A DNA stretch of 64,000 bases, from positions 1 to 64,000 of the forward strand of contig CACJZT010000002.1 in the NCBI GenBank assembly GCA_902598015.1, in the 5' to 3' direction. The notes under the pieces were generated by a model that saw only the letters and a program-made list of their open reading frames with translations, was not told the origin of the DNA and did not search any database. Shown here one piece after another: positions 1 to 9,757 of the stretch; the stretch's first letter is position 1; each line of letters begins with the position of its first letter. The translations under genes and the position numbers were made by a program. The stretch comes from an uncultured Pelagibacteraceae bacterium (GTDB lineage Bacteria > Pseudomonadota > Alphaproteobacteria > Pelagibacterales > Pelagibacteraceae).

Positions 1-909
1 GCGCCTTCCTTGATGTTTGAAATATTTCCATTTATTTTTTTAATTACTATAAAATTTTCTTATTTAAATCTTGTTGAAAGAAATGAACTTGCAATTCTTA
101 ATATAAACGGAATAAGTAATCTTAAATTGATTTCATTATTAAGTTTTCTAGTTTTAATATTAGGTCTCTTTTTGCTAGTATTTTTCTATTCTTTTTCATC
201 TAATTTGAAAAGTGAATACTTAGATATAAAAAATAGATTTTCAAATACAAATGAATATTTGGCTGTGGTCAATGACGATGGACTTTGGATCAAAGAGGAA
301 TTAAATGAAAATATGTATATTATTCATGCGGAAAAGTTTGATCAGAATGAATTAAAATCTGTAACAATAACTGAGGCAGATAAATATTATAGTAACAAAA
401 ATACTATTACAGCCGAGCTTGCAAACATAATATCAAAAAATTGGCAATTAAAAAATGTTTCAATATTAAATGATAGTGGAATAAATAAAAATTTGAAAAG
501 TTTAGTTTATAATTCAACATTTAATGGGGAAATAATCTCTAATTTATTTTCTAATTTAAATGCACTAAGTATTTATGAACTGCACAATCTATCCAAAAGT
601 TATCTAAAAATTGGTTACTCAAATACTGATATTAATATTCACCTTAACAGAATTTATAGCATGCCAATATATTATATATTGATGACTATTCTTGGTTTTA
701 TAATTATTAATAAACTAAAAAAAATTAAAACAAAATTTTTTGTAATTATATTTGGAGTTTTTGTTTCGGTTATAGTTTATTATTTAAATTATTTTTCTGG
801 TATATTAGGAAATAAAGGAGCATTACCTCTATATTTATCTGTTTGGATGCCAATGTTAATTTTGTTTTTAATATGCAATATAGGATTGGTAAAAATTAAT
901 GAAAATTAA
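1..909 (+). CDS. lptG: LPS export permease LptG (5' end outside window)
   Basis: Inner-membrane permease of the LptB2FG ABC transporter that pulls lipopolysaccharide from the inner membrane towards LptA/LptD. The reading frame is open to base 1, with residues APSL in frame ahead of the TTG/ATG at 10-15, so the true start lies upstream and about 302 C-terminal residues are seen. Visible: a membrane helix near the start, another at about residues 30-55, a soluble periplasmic segment, then three C-terminal helices. This is the YjgP/YjgQ family layout. The gene ends with an 11-base overlap into lptD, the usual lptF-lptG-lptD order, which favours LptG over its paralogue LptF. Assignment between the two rests on position, not on a diagnostic residue. 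Confidence 0.8.
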   Translation, partial: APSLMFEIFPFIFLITIKFSYLNLVERNELAILNINGISNLKLISLLSFLVLILGLFLLVFFYSFSSNLKSEYLDIKNRFSNTNEYLAVVNDDGLWIKEELNENMYIIHAEKFDQNELKSVTITEADKYYSNKNTITAELANIISKNWQLKNVSILNDSGINKNLKSLVYNSTFNGEIISNLFSNLNALSIYELHNLSKSYLKIGYSNTDINIHLNRIYSMPIYYILMTILGFIIINKLKKIKTKFFVIIFGVFVSVIVYYLNYFSGILGNKGALPLYLSVWMPMLILFLICNIGLVKINEN

Positions 910-3292
910 AAATCTTATAATTATTTTATTTTTATCTTTTTTGTTTTTGGAAGAAGGTTTTTCAGATGAAATTAATTTTGAAGCATCCGAGATGGATATT
1001 AAAGATAATGGTAATATTATTTTTGCCTATAATTCAAAAACAATTATACCAAAAAAAAAAATTAATATAGTTTCTAAAAAAGTTAAATATATAAAAGATA
1101 AGAATATAGTGATTTTTTCAGAAAACGTTGTCTTTGATGACAAAGTAAACAATGTAATTATAAAAGGTCCAAAGATTACTTATGAAAGAGATAAAGACTT
1201 AATTTATAGTGACGGCACAACAAGATTTTATATCGAGGGCAAATATAGAATAAAATCTAAAAATGTATTCTTTAATAGATATGATCAAATAATTTTTGGA
1301 AACAATGAAACAACTATTTGGGATAATGCAGTAAACATATACAACTTAAAGAAGAACTTTAAATTAAACTTATCTAATGAGATTCTAACTTCAAATAAAT
1401 CAACAGTAATTGATAAAGAGAATAATAAATATTTTTTTGATGATGTAGCTGTAAATCTAAGAAATAATGAAATAGTGGGGAATGAGTTAAAAATTGAATA
1501 TGAAAGGTCCCATTTTGGAAATAAAGATAATCAACCAAAACTAAAAGGTCGAAGCTCATATTCTAATGATGAAGAGCTAAAAGTTTACAAAGGTGTATTT
1601 AGTACATGCGATACAACCAATAAAAAATGTAGAGGTTGGGAATTAAATACTAATGAGTTCAAACATGATAAAAAGAAAAAAACTTTTGAATATAAGGATT
1701 CCTGGTTAAAGATTTTTAACCATAAAGTTTTTTATTTACCATATTTTAGTCATCCAGACCCAACCGTTAAAAGAAAGTCGGGTTTCTTAACACCTACATA
1801 TTCTAGCTCTGAAAATCTAGGTACCTCGATTAATGTGCCATACTTTAAGGTTTTAGGGGATGATAAAGATATGACATTTAACTCAAGATATTATGCGGAT
1901 AAAAGTTTCATGTTGCAAAGTGAATATCGTCAGGCTTTACAATACTCAAGTGTTACTAGCGATTTTAGTTTTTTAGTTGGAAGTGATGGAACAAAATCGC
2001 ATTTTTTTTATAACCAGTTTGGTGAGTTAAATAAAAATACAAATTATGAGATAAACTTACAAGATGTTAAAGGTGACAATTATCTTAAAAGATATCAACT
2101 AGGACTAACCTCTCCGATAATAGGTAGTGAGAGTGTATTATCATCTAATTTTAATCTAAGCTGGGATTGGGAAAATGCACAGCTAAATACTTCAGCAAAT
2201 ATATACGAAGATTTATCGAAAAATAATCATGATAGATTTCAGTATATATTTCCAGACTTTAGTTTTAGAAGAGCTGTTGAAATTCCAGAGAATTACAATG
2301 GAACATTTAATTTTTATTCTGCAGGTTATAACAAAAACTATAATACAAACATAAATGAAACAGTATTAAATAACGACTTTTTATTTCAATCAAATAGATT
2401 TGTATTTAATAATGGTATAACCAGTGATTATAATTTTTTATTGAAAAATACAAATAATTATACAAATAATTCATCAGATTTTTCAGATGAGAAAAATTAT
2501 GATTTGTTTGGATCGTCAAAAATAGACTTCAGTTTACCACTACAAAAAAGAATGGAAAAATATACAAATTATCTTACGCCAAAAATTTCTTTAAGATACA
2601 GTCCAAATGGAAATAACGATATGTCATTAAAGAATTTAATTTTAAATTATGATAATGCATTTAATTTAAATAGAATTAATACAAGTTCGCAAGTTGAAGG
2701 GGATGAAGCTTTAACTATTGGTTTAGAATTTGAAAGAAAAAATAATTTTGAAGAAAATATTTTTTCTTTTAGGTTAGGTAATGTTTTAAAATCAAAAAAA
2801 AATAAAAAATTACCAAAAAAATCAAAATTAAATGAAACCAGATCTGATATCTTTGGAGATATTTATTTTAATATTAATGACATTCTTAGTGTTGGCTATG
2901 TGTTTTCTTATGATAGAGACTTAAAATACTCAAATTTAGATTCTTTAAATTTAGATTTATCAGTAAATAATTTTGTCACAAATTTTAATTATTATACTGA
3001 AAACCATGATTTTGGGGATTCGGAAAATATATCTAACTCTTTAACTTATAACCTTAGTAAAGAACATATATTTCGTTTTAATACTACAAAAAATTTAAAA
3101 GACGATTTCATGCCATATTATATAGTAGAGTACGAATATAGAACTGATTGTTTGTCCTTAAACTTTAATTATAACAAGACTTTTTACTCTGATGGAAATT
3201 TAGAGCCGGATCAAACTCTGTCGTTTCTAATTAAAATAATACCATTTACTGAACTTGGTGTTGCAAATGTAGGTAATATATTAAGTAATTAA
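899..3292 (+). CDS. lptD: LPS-assembly outer-membrane protein LptD
   Basis: Outer-membrane barrel that inserts lipopolysaccharide into the outer leaflet. 797 residues, close to the family's usual 750-800. It has a signal peptide (about residues 1-22, ending FSDE), an OstA/LptA-like beta-jellyroll region to about residue 200, then a long barrel rich in aromatic and Asn residues. A cysteine pair near residues 237 and 243 (STCDTTNKKC) and one near 750 (TDCLSL) are placed like the conserved disulfide cysteines of the family. The start overlaps the lptG stop by 11 bases and surA follows after 5 bases, so the run lptG-lptD-surA-pdxA-rsmA looks like one operon. The N-terminal and C-terminal signatures agree; confident call. 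Confidence 0.93.
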   Translation: MKIKNLIIILFLSFLFLEEGFSDEINFEASEMDIKDNGNIIFAYNSKTIIPKKKINIVSKKVKYIKDKNIVIFSENVVFDDKVNNVIIKGPKITYERDKDLIYSDGTTRFYIEGKYRIKSKNVFFNRYDQIIFGNNETTIWDNAVNIYNLKKNFKLNLSNEILTSNKSTVIDKENNKYFFDDVAVNLRNNEIVGNELKIEYERSHFGNKDNQPKLKGRSSYSNDEELKVYKGVFSTCDTTNKKCRGWELNTNEFKHDKKKKTFEYKDSWLKIFNHKVFYLPYFSHPDPTVKRKSGFLTPTYSSSENLGTSINVPYFKVLGDDKDMTFNSRYYADKSFMLQSEYRQALQYSSVTSDFSFLVGSDGTKSHFFYNQFGELNKNTNYEINLQDVKGDNYLKRYQLGLTSPIIGSESVLSSNFNLSWDWENAQLNTSANIYEDLSKNNHDRFQYIFPDFSFRRAVEIPENYNGTFNFYSAGYNKNYNTNINETVLNNDFLFQSNRFVFNNGITSDYNFLLKNTNNYTNNSSDFSDEKNYDLFGSSKIDFSLPLQKRMEKYTNYLTPKISLRYSPNGNNDMSLKNLILNYDNAFNLNRINTSSQVEGDEALTIGLEFERKNNFEENIFSFRLGNVLKSKKNKKLPKKSKLNETRSDIFGDIYFNINDILSVGYVFSYDRDLKYSNLDSLNLDLSVNNFVTNFNYYTENHDFGDSENISNSLTYNLSKEHIFRFNTTKNLKDDFMPYYIVEYEYRTDCLSLNFNYNKTFYSDGNLEPDQTLSFLIKIIPFTELGVANVGNILSN

Positions 3293-3297
3293 ATAAA

Positions 3298-4224
3298 ATG
3301 ATTAAAATGATATTTATAATTAATATATTTTTTTTTATTTTATTCTCAAACTCAAGTATCGCTAAAATTGAAATCAAATATAAAATAGGTAGTGAAGTCA
3401 TAACAAATATAGATATAGAAAATGAAAGTAAATACTTAATATTTTTAAGATCAAATTTGAAAAATCTCCCGGATAATGAGCTTAAAAAAATTTCTGAAAA
3501 TTCTTTAATTAGAGAAATTATAAAGAAAAAAGAAATAAATAAAATTTATAAAAATATTAATAAAGATGTAGTGAAGAAAAGAGTGAATGAAAAACTTATA
3601 CGATTTACTAAAGTGAGTAATGAAGAAGAATTAAAAAATTTACTAAAAAAAAACAATATTGATTATGATATAATTTTTGAAAAAACGAAATACGAACAAT
3701 TATGGAACGATTTAATAATAAGAAAGTACGACACACTAGTAAAAATAGACAGAAAAAAACTTAAAAAAGACTTAGCTATTAAAATATCAAACAATCAAAA
3801 ATACGAATATAATTTATCAGAAATTCTTTTTGATATTAATGAAAATGAAAGTCTAGAGACAAAATATGAAATTATTAGGAAATTTATAAAGAATAATAAT
3901 TTCAAGTCAGCAGCTTCAAAGTATAGTATCGCGAATAGTTCTATTAGAGGAGGCGAGGTTGGTTGGATTAAGGAAACTTTACTTTCTAAAGAATTAATCA
4001 ATTTTTTAAAAAAAATGAATATCGGGGATATTACAGAACCACTAAAATATCCTAATGGATATTTGTTATTAAAAATTAATAATAAAAAGAAAATGAAAGA
4101 AGTTATAAATATTGATAAAGAATTAGACGAATTATATAGTTATAAAAGAAACAAACAACTAAATCAATTCTCACTTTTATATTTTAAAAAGTTAAAACAA
4201 AATACAATAATAAATGAAAAATAA
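3298..4224 (+). CDS. surA: SurA-like periplasmic peptidyl-prolyl isomerase / chaperone
   Basis: Periplasmic chaperone expected to escort outer-membrane proteins, including the product of the upstream lptD, to the BAM complex. 308 residues with an N-terminal signal peptide (hydrophobic to about residue 20, then SSIAK). A Lys-rich SurA N-domain of helices follows. One parvulin domain lies at about residues 165-265, seen in the pattern GGEVGWIKETLL and the later GDITEP. E. coli SurA has two parvulin domains and about 430 residues; a single domain is common in alphaproteobacteria. The gene overlaps pdxA by 11 bases. Its position in the lptD-surA-pdxA-rsmA order supports the name more than the divergent sequence does. 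Confidence 0.85.
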   Translation: MIKMIFIINIFFFILFSNSSIAKIEIKYKIGSEVITNIDIENESKYLIFLRSNLKNLPDNELKKISENSLIREIIKKKEINKIYKNINKDVVKKRVNEKLIRFTKVSNEEELKNLLKKNNIDYDIIFEKTKYEQLWNDLIIRKYDTLVKIDRKKLKKDLAIKISNNQKYEYNLSEILFDINENESLETKYEIIRKFIKNNNFKSAASKYSIANSSIRGGEVGWIKETLLSKELINFLKKMNIGDITEPLKYPNGYLLLKINNKKKMKEVINIDKELDELYSYKRNKQLNQFSLLYFKKLKQNTIINEK

Positions 4225-5179
4225 AATAATATTAATAGTTATGGGAGAGCCATATAGCACTTTTTCAGAAATTGTAGGAAAATTTTTTTCAAAAAAAACA
4301 AATTTTAAATTCAAAATAATTTTAATAGGAAACTATGATCTTATTAAAAATCAAATAAATAAATTAGGCTATAGTTTAAAAATAAATAGAATAGATAATG
4401 TAAGAGAAGCTAAGAAAGGTTTAATAAATTTGATTAATATTAATTTTAAATTCAAAAAATTATTTTCTAAAATTTCTGATAAATCCAATAAATACATAAG
4501 AGATTCTTTCAATAAGTCTCTTGAAATAATCAAATCGGATAATAACAACATATATACCCTAATAAATGGACCCATTTCAAAAAAAACATTTTTACAAAAA
4601 AATTATCATGGCATAACTGAATATTTGTCAGAAAAGACAAATTCGATTAATGAGGTGATGTTAATATATAACGATAAACTCTCTGTTTCACCATTAACAA
4701 CTCATATTCCTTTAAAGAAAGTATCAAAAAGTTTAACCAAAAAAAAAATTATAAACAATACTTTGAGAATAGAAAATTTTTATAAAAAATTAATTAAAAA
4801 GAAACCAAAATTTGCAATTTTAGGACTTAATCCTCACTGTGAAACAACAGATAAATTTAGTGAGGAAAGCAGGATTATTTCACCATCAATTAGCATTTTA
4901 AAAAGAAAAAAGATAAAAATTGAAGGACCTTTTTCTGCTGATACCTTTTTTTTACAAAAAAATATTAATAAATATGATGTTGTGATAGGGATGTATCATG
5001 ATCAAGTCTTAACCCCTATAAAAACACTTTTCAATTTTAACGCAATCAACATTACAATTGGCCTCCCATTCATAAGAATATCTCCTGATCATGGACCTAA
5101 TTCAGAGATGTTAGGAAAAAATTTATCCGATTCATCGTCTATAAGATATGCATTAAAATTTGCTGAAAAATATATATAA
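4214..5179 (+). CDS. pdxA: 4-hydroxythreonine-4-phosphate dehydrogenase PdxA
   Basis: Oxidises 4-phosphohydroxy-L-threonine with NAD(P) in the DXP-dependent route to pyridoxal phosphate. 321 residues, the normal length. Metal-ligand histidine regions are visible: HGITEYLSEKT near residue 132, GMYHDQVLTP near 262 and SPDHGPNSEM near 290. The family motif GLNPH is present (GLNPHCETTDKF) but the following residues differ from the usual GExGxxGxEE. The sequence is unusually Lys/Asn-rich, as expected from the base composition. It lies between surA (11-base overlap) and rsmA (3-base gap), the same order as in many proteobacteria. PLP made here serves the PLP enzymes in this window, such as GcvP and threonine aldolase. 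Confidence 0.9.
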   Translation: MKNKIILIVMGEPYSTFSEIVGKFFSKKTNFKFKIILIGNYDLIKNQINKLGYSLKINRIDNVREAKKGLINLININFKFKKLFSKISDKSNKYIRDSFNKSLEIIKSDNNNIYTLINGPISKKTFLQKNYHGITEYLSEKTNSINEVMLIYNDKLSVSPLTTHIPLKKVSKSLTKKKIINNTLRIENFYKKLIKKKPKFAILGLNPHCETTDKFSEESRIISPSISILKRKKIKIEGPFSADTFFLQKNINKYDVVIGMYHDQVLTPIKTLFNFNAINITIGLPFIRISPDHGPNSEMLGKNLSDSSSIRYALKFAEKYI

Positions 5180-5182
5180 AAT

Positions 5183-5965
5183 ATGAAAGCAAAAAAAAGT
5201 CTTGGTCAAAACTTTTTAAAAGATTTAAATATATTATCAAAAATTGTTGAGCAGGGAAAAATAAGTGAAAAAGATACTGTATTGGAAATAGGACCTGGAA
5301 CTGGTTGTTTAACAGAACTTATTTTAAAAAAAAACCCAAATAAATTAATTGTAGTCGAAAAAGATGAAAAATTATCAAATTTATTATCAGAAAAATATAA
5401 CAATAAATTAGAGATTATAAATAAGGATATTTTAGATTGTTACAAAGAGTTTAAATTTAATAACCCAATTAAAGTTTTTGGAAATTTGCCATACTACATA
5501 TCAACAAAAATTTTATTATCATTTATTAAAATTAATCATTTGAGTAAATATTTTAGTAAATTTATTTTTATTTTTCAAAAAGAAGTTGCTGATAGAATAA
5601 TTGCTGCTGAAAATACTAATAACTATGGAAGATTATCAATAATAGCAGATTGGAAAATGAATATGTCAAAAATTATTGATATAAGCCCTAACTCATTTGA
5701 TCCCAAACCAAAAGTGTGGAGCACACTAATTACACTTACTCCAAAGTCAAAATATGAAAAATTATCTAAAATAAAAAATCTTGAACACGTAACTAATATT
5801 TTTTTTAATCAGAGACGTAAAATGATTAAAAAACCTATGAAGCAACTTTTCGAAAATTACGAAGATGTAGCAAAAAAATTAAATCTTAATTTAAATTTAA
5901 GACCTCAAAATATTTCAAAAAATAAGTTTATAGAAATTTGTAAATTTTACGAAAAACTAAACTAG
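5183..5965 (+). CDS. rsmA: 16S rRNA adenine dimethyltransferase RsmA (KsgA)
   Basis: SAM-dependent enzyme that dimethylates two adjacent adenines at the 3' end of 16S rRNA during 30S maturation. 260 residues. Motifs: N-terminal LGQNFL, SAM-binding LEIGPGTG at about residues 34-41, acidic VEKDEKL, and the catalytic NLPYYIS at about 101-107. Last gene of the lptG-lptD-surA-pdxA-rsmA run. Its last 9 bases overlap tail-to-tail with gmk on the other strand, leaving no room for a conventional terminator between them. Confidence 0.95.
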   Translation: MKAKKSLGQNFLKDLNILSKIVEQGKISEKDTVLEIGPGTGCLTELILKKNPNKLIVVEKDEKLSNLLSEKYNNKLEIINKDILDCYKEFKFNNPIKVFGNLPYYISTKILLSFIKINHLSKYFSKFIFIFQKEVADRIIAAENTNNYGRLSIIADWKMNMSKIIDISPNSFDPKPKVWSTLITLTPKSKYEKLSKIKNLEHVTNIFFNQRRKMIKKPMKQLFENYEDVAKKLNLNLNLRPQNISKNKFIEICKFYEKLN

Positions 5966-6580
5966 TAATTTTTTTACATGTTTATAAGTAAAATTTTTAT
6001 CTATAGGTAGGGATTTTTTATTTTTAATCAATTTCATAATATTTTTATAGCATAGATTTAGGTTATCATTTATTACTACATGATCGTATTCTTTCCATTT
6101 AGATAAATCTTTTTTGAATTCTTTCATTCTTTTTTTCACAGTTTTCATATTTTTTTTTTCTCTTTTAATCAGTCGTTTTAAAAGTTCTTTTTTTGAAGGA
6201 GGTAAAATAAAAAATGTTTTAAGTTCATATTTTAATTTTTTATTTCTAATCTGCCTTGTGCCTTGCCAATCTATATCAAATATAATATTTTTGCCTTCCT
6301 TAAGTTTTTGAACAACTAATTTTTTGGAAGATCCATAATAATTGTCAAAAACCTTAGCATGTTCTAAAAATTCATTTTTTTTAATAAGTTTCTTAAATTG
6401 ATTTTTTGATACAAAATAATAATCTTTACCATGTTTTTCATTTGGCCTTGGAAGTCTAGTTGTATGTGAAATTGAAATTGAGAAATTTTTATTTTTTGAG
6501 ATTTTTTTTACTAAAGTCGTTTTCCCAGCACCTGAAGGTGAAGAGAGCACAAAAATTCCACCTTTTTTAAAGCTGGACAT
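5957..6580 (-). CDS. gmk: Guanylate kinase
   Basis: Phosphorylates GMP/dGMP to the diphosphate, the step after guaB and guaA (both also in this window). 207 residues, normal length. P-loop [10 protein letters not shown] at residues 13-22, then the GMP-binding region with [11 protein letters not shown] and a KDYYFV element. The gene follows acpP by 12 bases. In many alphaproteobacteria fabF, mltG and yicC stand between these two genes; none is present here. It converges with rsmA with a 9-base overlap. Confidence 0.95.
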   Translation of the reverse strand: MSSFKKGGIFVLSSPSGAGKTTLVKKISKNKNFSISISHTTRLPRPNEKHGKDYYFVSKNQFKKLIKKNEFLEHAKVFDNYYGSSKKLVVQKLKEGKNIIFDIDWQGTRQIRNKKLKYELKTFFILPPSKKELLKRLIKREKKNMKTVKKRMKEFKKDLSKWKEYDHVVINDNLNLCYKNIMKLIKNKKSLPIDKNFTYKHVKKLLV

Positions 6581-6592
6581 TTAATTTAGAAT

Positions 6593-6832
6593 TTAATTTG
6601 CTTTATTTTCAATAAATTTTACAGCATCCCCTACAGTTAGTATTTTTTCTGCATCACTGTCTGAAATTTCTGAACCAAATTCTTCTTCAAATGCCATTAC
6701 TAGCTCAACAGTATCTAAACTGTCTGCACCTAGATCATCGATGAAACTTGATTCTTCTGTTACTTTCGCTTCATCTATACCTAAGTGATCTGCTACAATT
6801 TTTTTAACTTTGCTTGAAACATCTTCTGACAT
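6593..6832 (-). CDS. acpP: Acyl carrier protein
   Basis: Carries growing acyl chains on a 4'-phosphopantetheine arm in type II fatty acid synthesis. 79 residues, acidic, with the modification motif GADSLD and Ser38 as attachment site. A clear ribosome-binding site (AGGAA) lies 4 bases ahead of the ATG. A near-consensus promoter overlaps the fabG stop codon, so acpP is probably transcribed both from the fabD-fabG run and on its own, fitting its usual abundance. gmk follows 12 bases downstream. Confidence 0.97.
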   Translation of the reverse strand: MSEDVSSKVKKIVADHLGIDEAKVTEESSFIDDLGADSLDTVELVMAFEEEFGSEISDSDAEKILTVGDAVKFIENKAN

Positions 6833-6855
6833 AATTTCCTTATCTGTTAAATTTG

Positions 6856-6883
6856 TTAATAAATATTTATATTATTTTGTCAA
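6856..6883 (-). promoter_or_regulatory. Predicted sigma-70 promoter for acpP
   Basis: On the minus strand a perfect -35 TTGACA (6883-6878) is followed by a 16-base spacer and TATTAA (6861-6856, four of six matches to TATAAT). The predicted transcript starts near 6849, giving a leader of about 17 bases that contains the AGGAA site. The -35 overlaps the fabG stop codon. Prediction only. Confidence 0.5.
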
Positions 6884-7617
6884 CTAAAATACATGCCTCC
6901 ATTAACATGTATAGTTTCTCCAGTAATGTAATCAGATAGGCTTGATGATAGAAAAAGGACAGCATTCGCTACATCCCTTGTATCCCCAAATCTATCAAGA
7001 GGAATTTTATCTCGCAATAATTGTTTAAAACTATCACTTATCTTGTCTGTCATTTCTGATTTAATAAATCCAGGAGATATACAGTTTATTTTTATATTTT
7101 TCTTTCCATACTCTAGTGCAAGACTCTTGGACATTCCAATTAAACCAGCTTTTGATGCAGTATAGTTTGCTTGTCCAATATTACCAGTATGACCAACAAC
7201 TGAAGTTATATTTATAATTTTACCATTTTTATTCTTAAGCATTTTCTTTATAGCATATTTGCTAAGCAAAAAAGAAGATGATAAATTAATACTTATAACT
7301 TTATTCCATTCTTCATCTTTCATTCTAATAGTTAAATTGTCTTTTGTTATTCCGGCATTATTAATTAATACATCTATTTTATTTTCAAAAGTTTCATTGC
7401 ATTCCTCTATAAATTTTTCTATTGAAGAGTGATCTGATAGGTCAAATTTTTTAGTAATAACATTATTATAATTTGATTTAATCTTATCTAATTTTTCCTG
7501 ATTTGTACCAGTGGCTATAATTTTTGCATTACTTTCATTTAATTTATCTAAAATAGAGTTACCAATTCCACCTGTAGCTCCAGTCAAAATTACATTAGTA
7601 TTTTTTAAATTAATCAT
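6880..7617 (-). CDS. fabG: 3-oxoacyl-[acyl-carrier-protein] reductase FabG
   Basis: NADPH-dependent reduction of 3-ketoacyl-ACP in fatty acid elongation. 245 residues, a classical short-chain dehydrogenase: cofactor loop TGATGGIG at residues 12-19, NNAG at 86-89, and catalytic Ser139, Tyr152 and Lys156 (YTASK). These match the E. coli FabG spacing within one residue. The start overlaps the fabD stop by 8 bases, and acpP follows, so the genomic context separates it from the other SDR in the window (33982-34740). Confidence 0.95.
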   Translation of the reverse strand: MINLKNTNVILTGATGGIGNSILDKLNESNAKIIATGTNQEKLDKIKSNYNNVITKKFDLSDHSSIEKFIEECNETFENKIDVLINNAGITKDNLTIRMKDEEWNKVISINLSSSFLLSKYAIKKMLKNKNGKIINITSVVGHTGNIGQANYTASKAGLIGMSKSLALEYGKKNIKINCISPGFIKSEMTDKISDSFKQLLRDKIPLDRFGDTRDVANAVLFLSSSLSDYITGETIHVNGGMYFS

Positions 7618-8536
7618 TAGTTATATTTTTAATATCAATTAAATTGTTTACCTGATTTAGTTTTACATTTCTATCAATTCTTTTAACTAATCCTGATAAG
7701 ACTTTGCCTGGTCCAATTTCTATAAAACTTTTTACACCATTGTCTATCATGTTTATTATACTTTCTCTCCATCTAACTGGATTTTCTATTTGTTTAACAA
7801 GTAATTTTTTTATTTCTTCTGATTTATTTTGAGGTGATGCTGTAACATTTGAAATAATAGGAACTAACGGATTCTTAAACTCCGTATCTAAAATCTTGTT
7901 TTTCATTTCTTGTGTTGCATTTTTCATTAGAGGACAATGAAAAGGTGCGCTGACTGGTAATTTTATAGCTTTTATATTTTTTTTTTTTAAATTTTTTTCA
8001 AATTGCTCTAAAATATCTAACTTACCACTTATCACAATTTGACCTGGAGAATTGTCATTTGCGACGAAGCACTCAAACTTGTTATTTTCATTTAATATTT
8101 CATTCAATTTATTAATTTCAATACCAAGCACTGCTATCATTCCACCCTCACCTTTTGGGACAGCATTTTGCATAGCTATACCTCTACTTTTTAACAAATT
8201 AATTGTTTGATCAAAATTAATTGACCCAGCACAACACAATGCAGAATATTCACCTAAAGAATGACCAGCATAAAATTGTGCATTTTTAAAATTTAAGTTA
8301 GTTTCTTTTTCCAATACTTTAAATATAGAAAAACTTATTAAAAAAATTGCAGTTTGAGTATTTTCAGTTTGATTTAAAAGTTCTCCTGGACCCTCTAATA
8401 TGATTTTGCTAATTTTTTTTTTAAATATTTCATCAGCATTTCGAAATAAATCTTTAACATAATCAAAGTTTTCATAAAATTCTTTGCCCATTCCAACAAT
8501 TTGTGAGCCTTGCCCAGGAAATAATAACGAAAACAT
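7610..8536 (-). CDS. fabD: Malonyl-CoA:ACP transacylase FabD
   Basis: Loads malonyl groups onto ACP to supply fatty acid synthesis. 308 residues, typical. N-terminal FPGQGSQ, nucleophile motif GHSLGEY with Ser93, and a later PFHCPLM histidine motif near residue 200. First gene of fabD-fabG-acpP-gmk. It diverges from the ribosomal rpsF operon across an 82-base region that must hold both promoters. Confidence 0.96.
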   Translation of the reverse strand: MFSLLFPGQGSQIVGMGKEFYENFDYVKDLFRNADEIFKKKISKIILEGPGELLNQTENTQTAIFLISFSIFKVLEKETNLNFKNAQFYAGHSLGEYSALCCAGSINFDQTINLLKSRGIAMQNAVPKGEGGMIAVLGIEINKLNEILNENNKFECFVANDNSPGQIVISGKLDILEQFEKNLKKKNIKAIKLPVSAPFHCPLMKNATQEMKNKILDTEFKNPLVPIISNVTASPQNKSEEIKKLLVKQIENPVRWRESIINMIDNGVKSFIEIGPGKVLSGLVKRIDRNVKLNQVNNLIDIKNITND

Positions 8537-8583
8537 AAAAAGTTTAATAAAATAAGTGTTTTTTTATATTGTATTTGAAAATT

Positions 8584-8589
8584 TATAAT
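8584..8589 (+). promoter_or_regulatory. Possible -10 element for the rpsF-rpsR-rplI operon
   Basis: A perfect TATAAT lies 30 bases ahead of the rpsF start inside the 82-base divergent region (8537-8618). I could not find a good -35 at 16-18 bases. The predicted leader is about 23 bases, too short for a full S6:S18 autoregulatory RNA structure, and I saw none. Confidence 0.35.
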
Positions 8590-8618
8590 AGTATATCCTC
8601 ATTTTTTCTATTTAATAT

Positions 8619-8957
8619 ATGAACTATTACGAACATACACTTATTGCAAGACAAGATATATCTCCAAGTCAGATTAAACAGATTCAAGAAAAATATACAA
8701 AAATAATTGAAAATAATGACGGAAGTATTGTCAAATTTGAAAGTTGGGGATTGATGCATTTATCCTATCTAATAAAAAAAAATAAAAAAGGCAACTATCT
8801 GCATTTTAAAATTGAAGGCAAAGGAAAAACCATTAGAGAGTTAGAGAAAATGGAAAAAATTGATAAAAACTTACTGAGATATTTAACAGTTAAAGTTAAG
8901 AAATTAGATTTAGAAACTGATTATTTTAAAAAAAATGAAGATACACCTAAACTATAG
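8619..8957 (+). CDS. rpsF: 30S ribosomal protein S6
   Basis: Primary structural protein of the 30S platform that binds 16S rRNA together with S18. 112 residues. N-terminal [10 protein letters not shown] and the [11 protein letters not shown] region fit the family. First gene of rpsF-rpsR-rplI, followed by dnaB, a widely conserved order. rpsR begins 2 bases after the stop. Confidence 0.95.
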   Translation: MNYYEHTLIARQDISPSQIKQIQEKYTKIIENNDGSIVKFESWGLMHLSYLIKKNKKGNYLHFKIEGKGKTIRELEKMEKIDKNLLRYLTVKVKKLDLETDYFKKNEDTPKL

Positions 8958-8959
8958 AT

Positions 8960-9229
8960 ATGAAAAAAAGAAATATAAAGAAAAAATCTCCACAAAATAA
9001 TTTTGCTAAACTCAGCGTTTTTCAAAATCAAAAATACAAATTTAAAAAAAAATGTCCTTTATCTGGTAAAGGTGCACCAGTAGTTGATTACAAAAATGTT
9101 AAACTATTAAAAAGGTATATATCTGAGAATGGGAAAATACTCCCATCAAGAATCACCTCTGTAAGTCAAAAAAAACAACGAGAATTGTCTCTATCAATTA
9201 AAAGAGCAAGAAATCTAGCTTTGATATAA
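8960..9229 (+). CDS. rpsR: 30S ribosomal protein S18
   Basis: Small basic 30S protein, partner of S6. 89 residues with the family core [20 protein letters not shown] and the C-terminal RARNLALI. A Lys-rich N-terminal extension of about 25 residues precedes the conserved domain. Gaps to rpsF and rplI are 2 bases each. Confidence 0.96.
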   Translation: MKKRNIKKKSPQNNFAKLSVFQNQKYKFKKKCPLSGKGAPVVDYKNVKLLKRYISENGKILPSRITSVSQKKQRELSLSIKRARNLALI

Positions 9230-9231
9230 TC

Positions 9232-9687
9232 ATGAAAGTAATTCTATTAGAAAATTTAAGAAAGATAGGTTCAATTGGTGAAATAATTGATGTGAAAAGA
9301 GGTTTTGCTAGAAACTATTTAATTGCACAAAAGAAAGCTCTTTTTGCTTCCAAAGAAAATATAAAAGAAGTAGAAAAAATTAAAATTGAGTTAAATAAGA
9401 AAGATCTAGACAAAAAAAATGAGGCTAAAACTATTAATGATAAAATTAAAAATAAAGAATATGTAATCAGCAAGCTGAGTACTGAAAATAAAGAATTATA
9501 TGGATCTGTAAAACCAACTGAGATTTCAAGAATAATCAATGAGACTGACATGTTAAATATAAATCCTTCTCAAATTCAACCTGCTGAAGAAATAAAATCT
9601 TTAGGAACTTTCAAAGTTACATTAAATTTACATTCAGAGATCCAATCGCAGATAAAAATAAAAGTAATACCTGAAGAAGAAAAATAA
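9232..9687 (+). CDS. rplI: 50S ribosomal protein L9
   Basis: Binds 23S rRNA near the base of the L1 stalk and influences reading-frame maintenance. 151 residues. N-terminal domain MKVILLENLRKIGSIGEIIDVKRGFARNYL fits the L9 signature, given here in parts: VILLEN, GEIIDVK, GFARNYL. A long charged connecting helix (about residues 45-80) is followed by the C-terminal domain. A 70-base gap separates it from dnaB; I see no clear terminator there. Confidence 0.96.
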   Translation: MKVILLENLRKIGSIGEIIDVKRGFARNYLIAQKKALFASKENIKEVEKIKIELNKKDLDKKNEAKTINDKIKNKEYVISKLSTENKELYGSVKPTEISRIINETDMLNINPSQIQPAEEIKSLGTFKVTLNLHSEIQSQIKIKVIPEEEK

Positions 9688-9757
9688 TAATTATACATAT
9701 TTTTCCCCAGTTAATTATTTGTTTTGTTATATTAGTAAATTTTAAATATCATGAAAT

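Noticed and set aside
8537-8618. S6:S18-type leader RNA before rpsF
   Set aside because: I saw no conserved stem or bulge. The likely -10 at 8584 leaves a leader of only about 23 bases.
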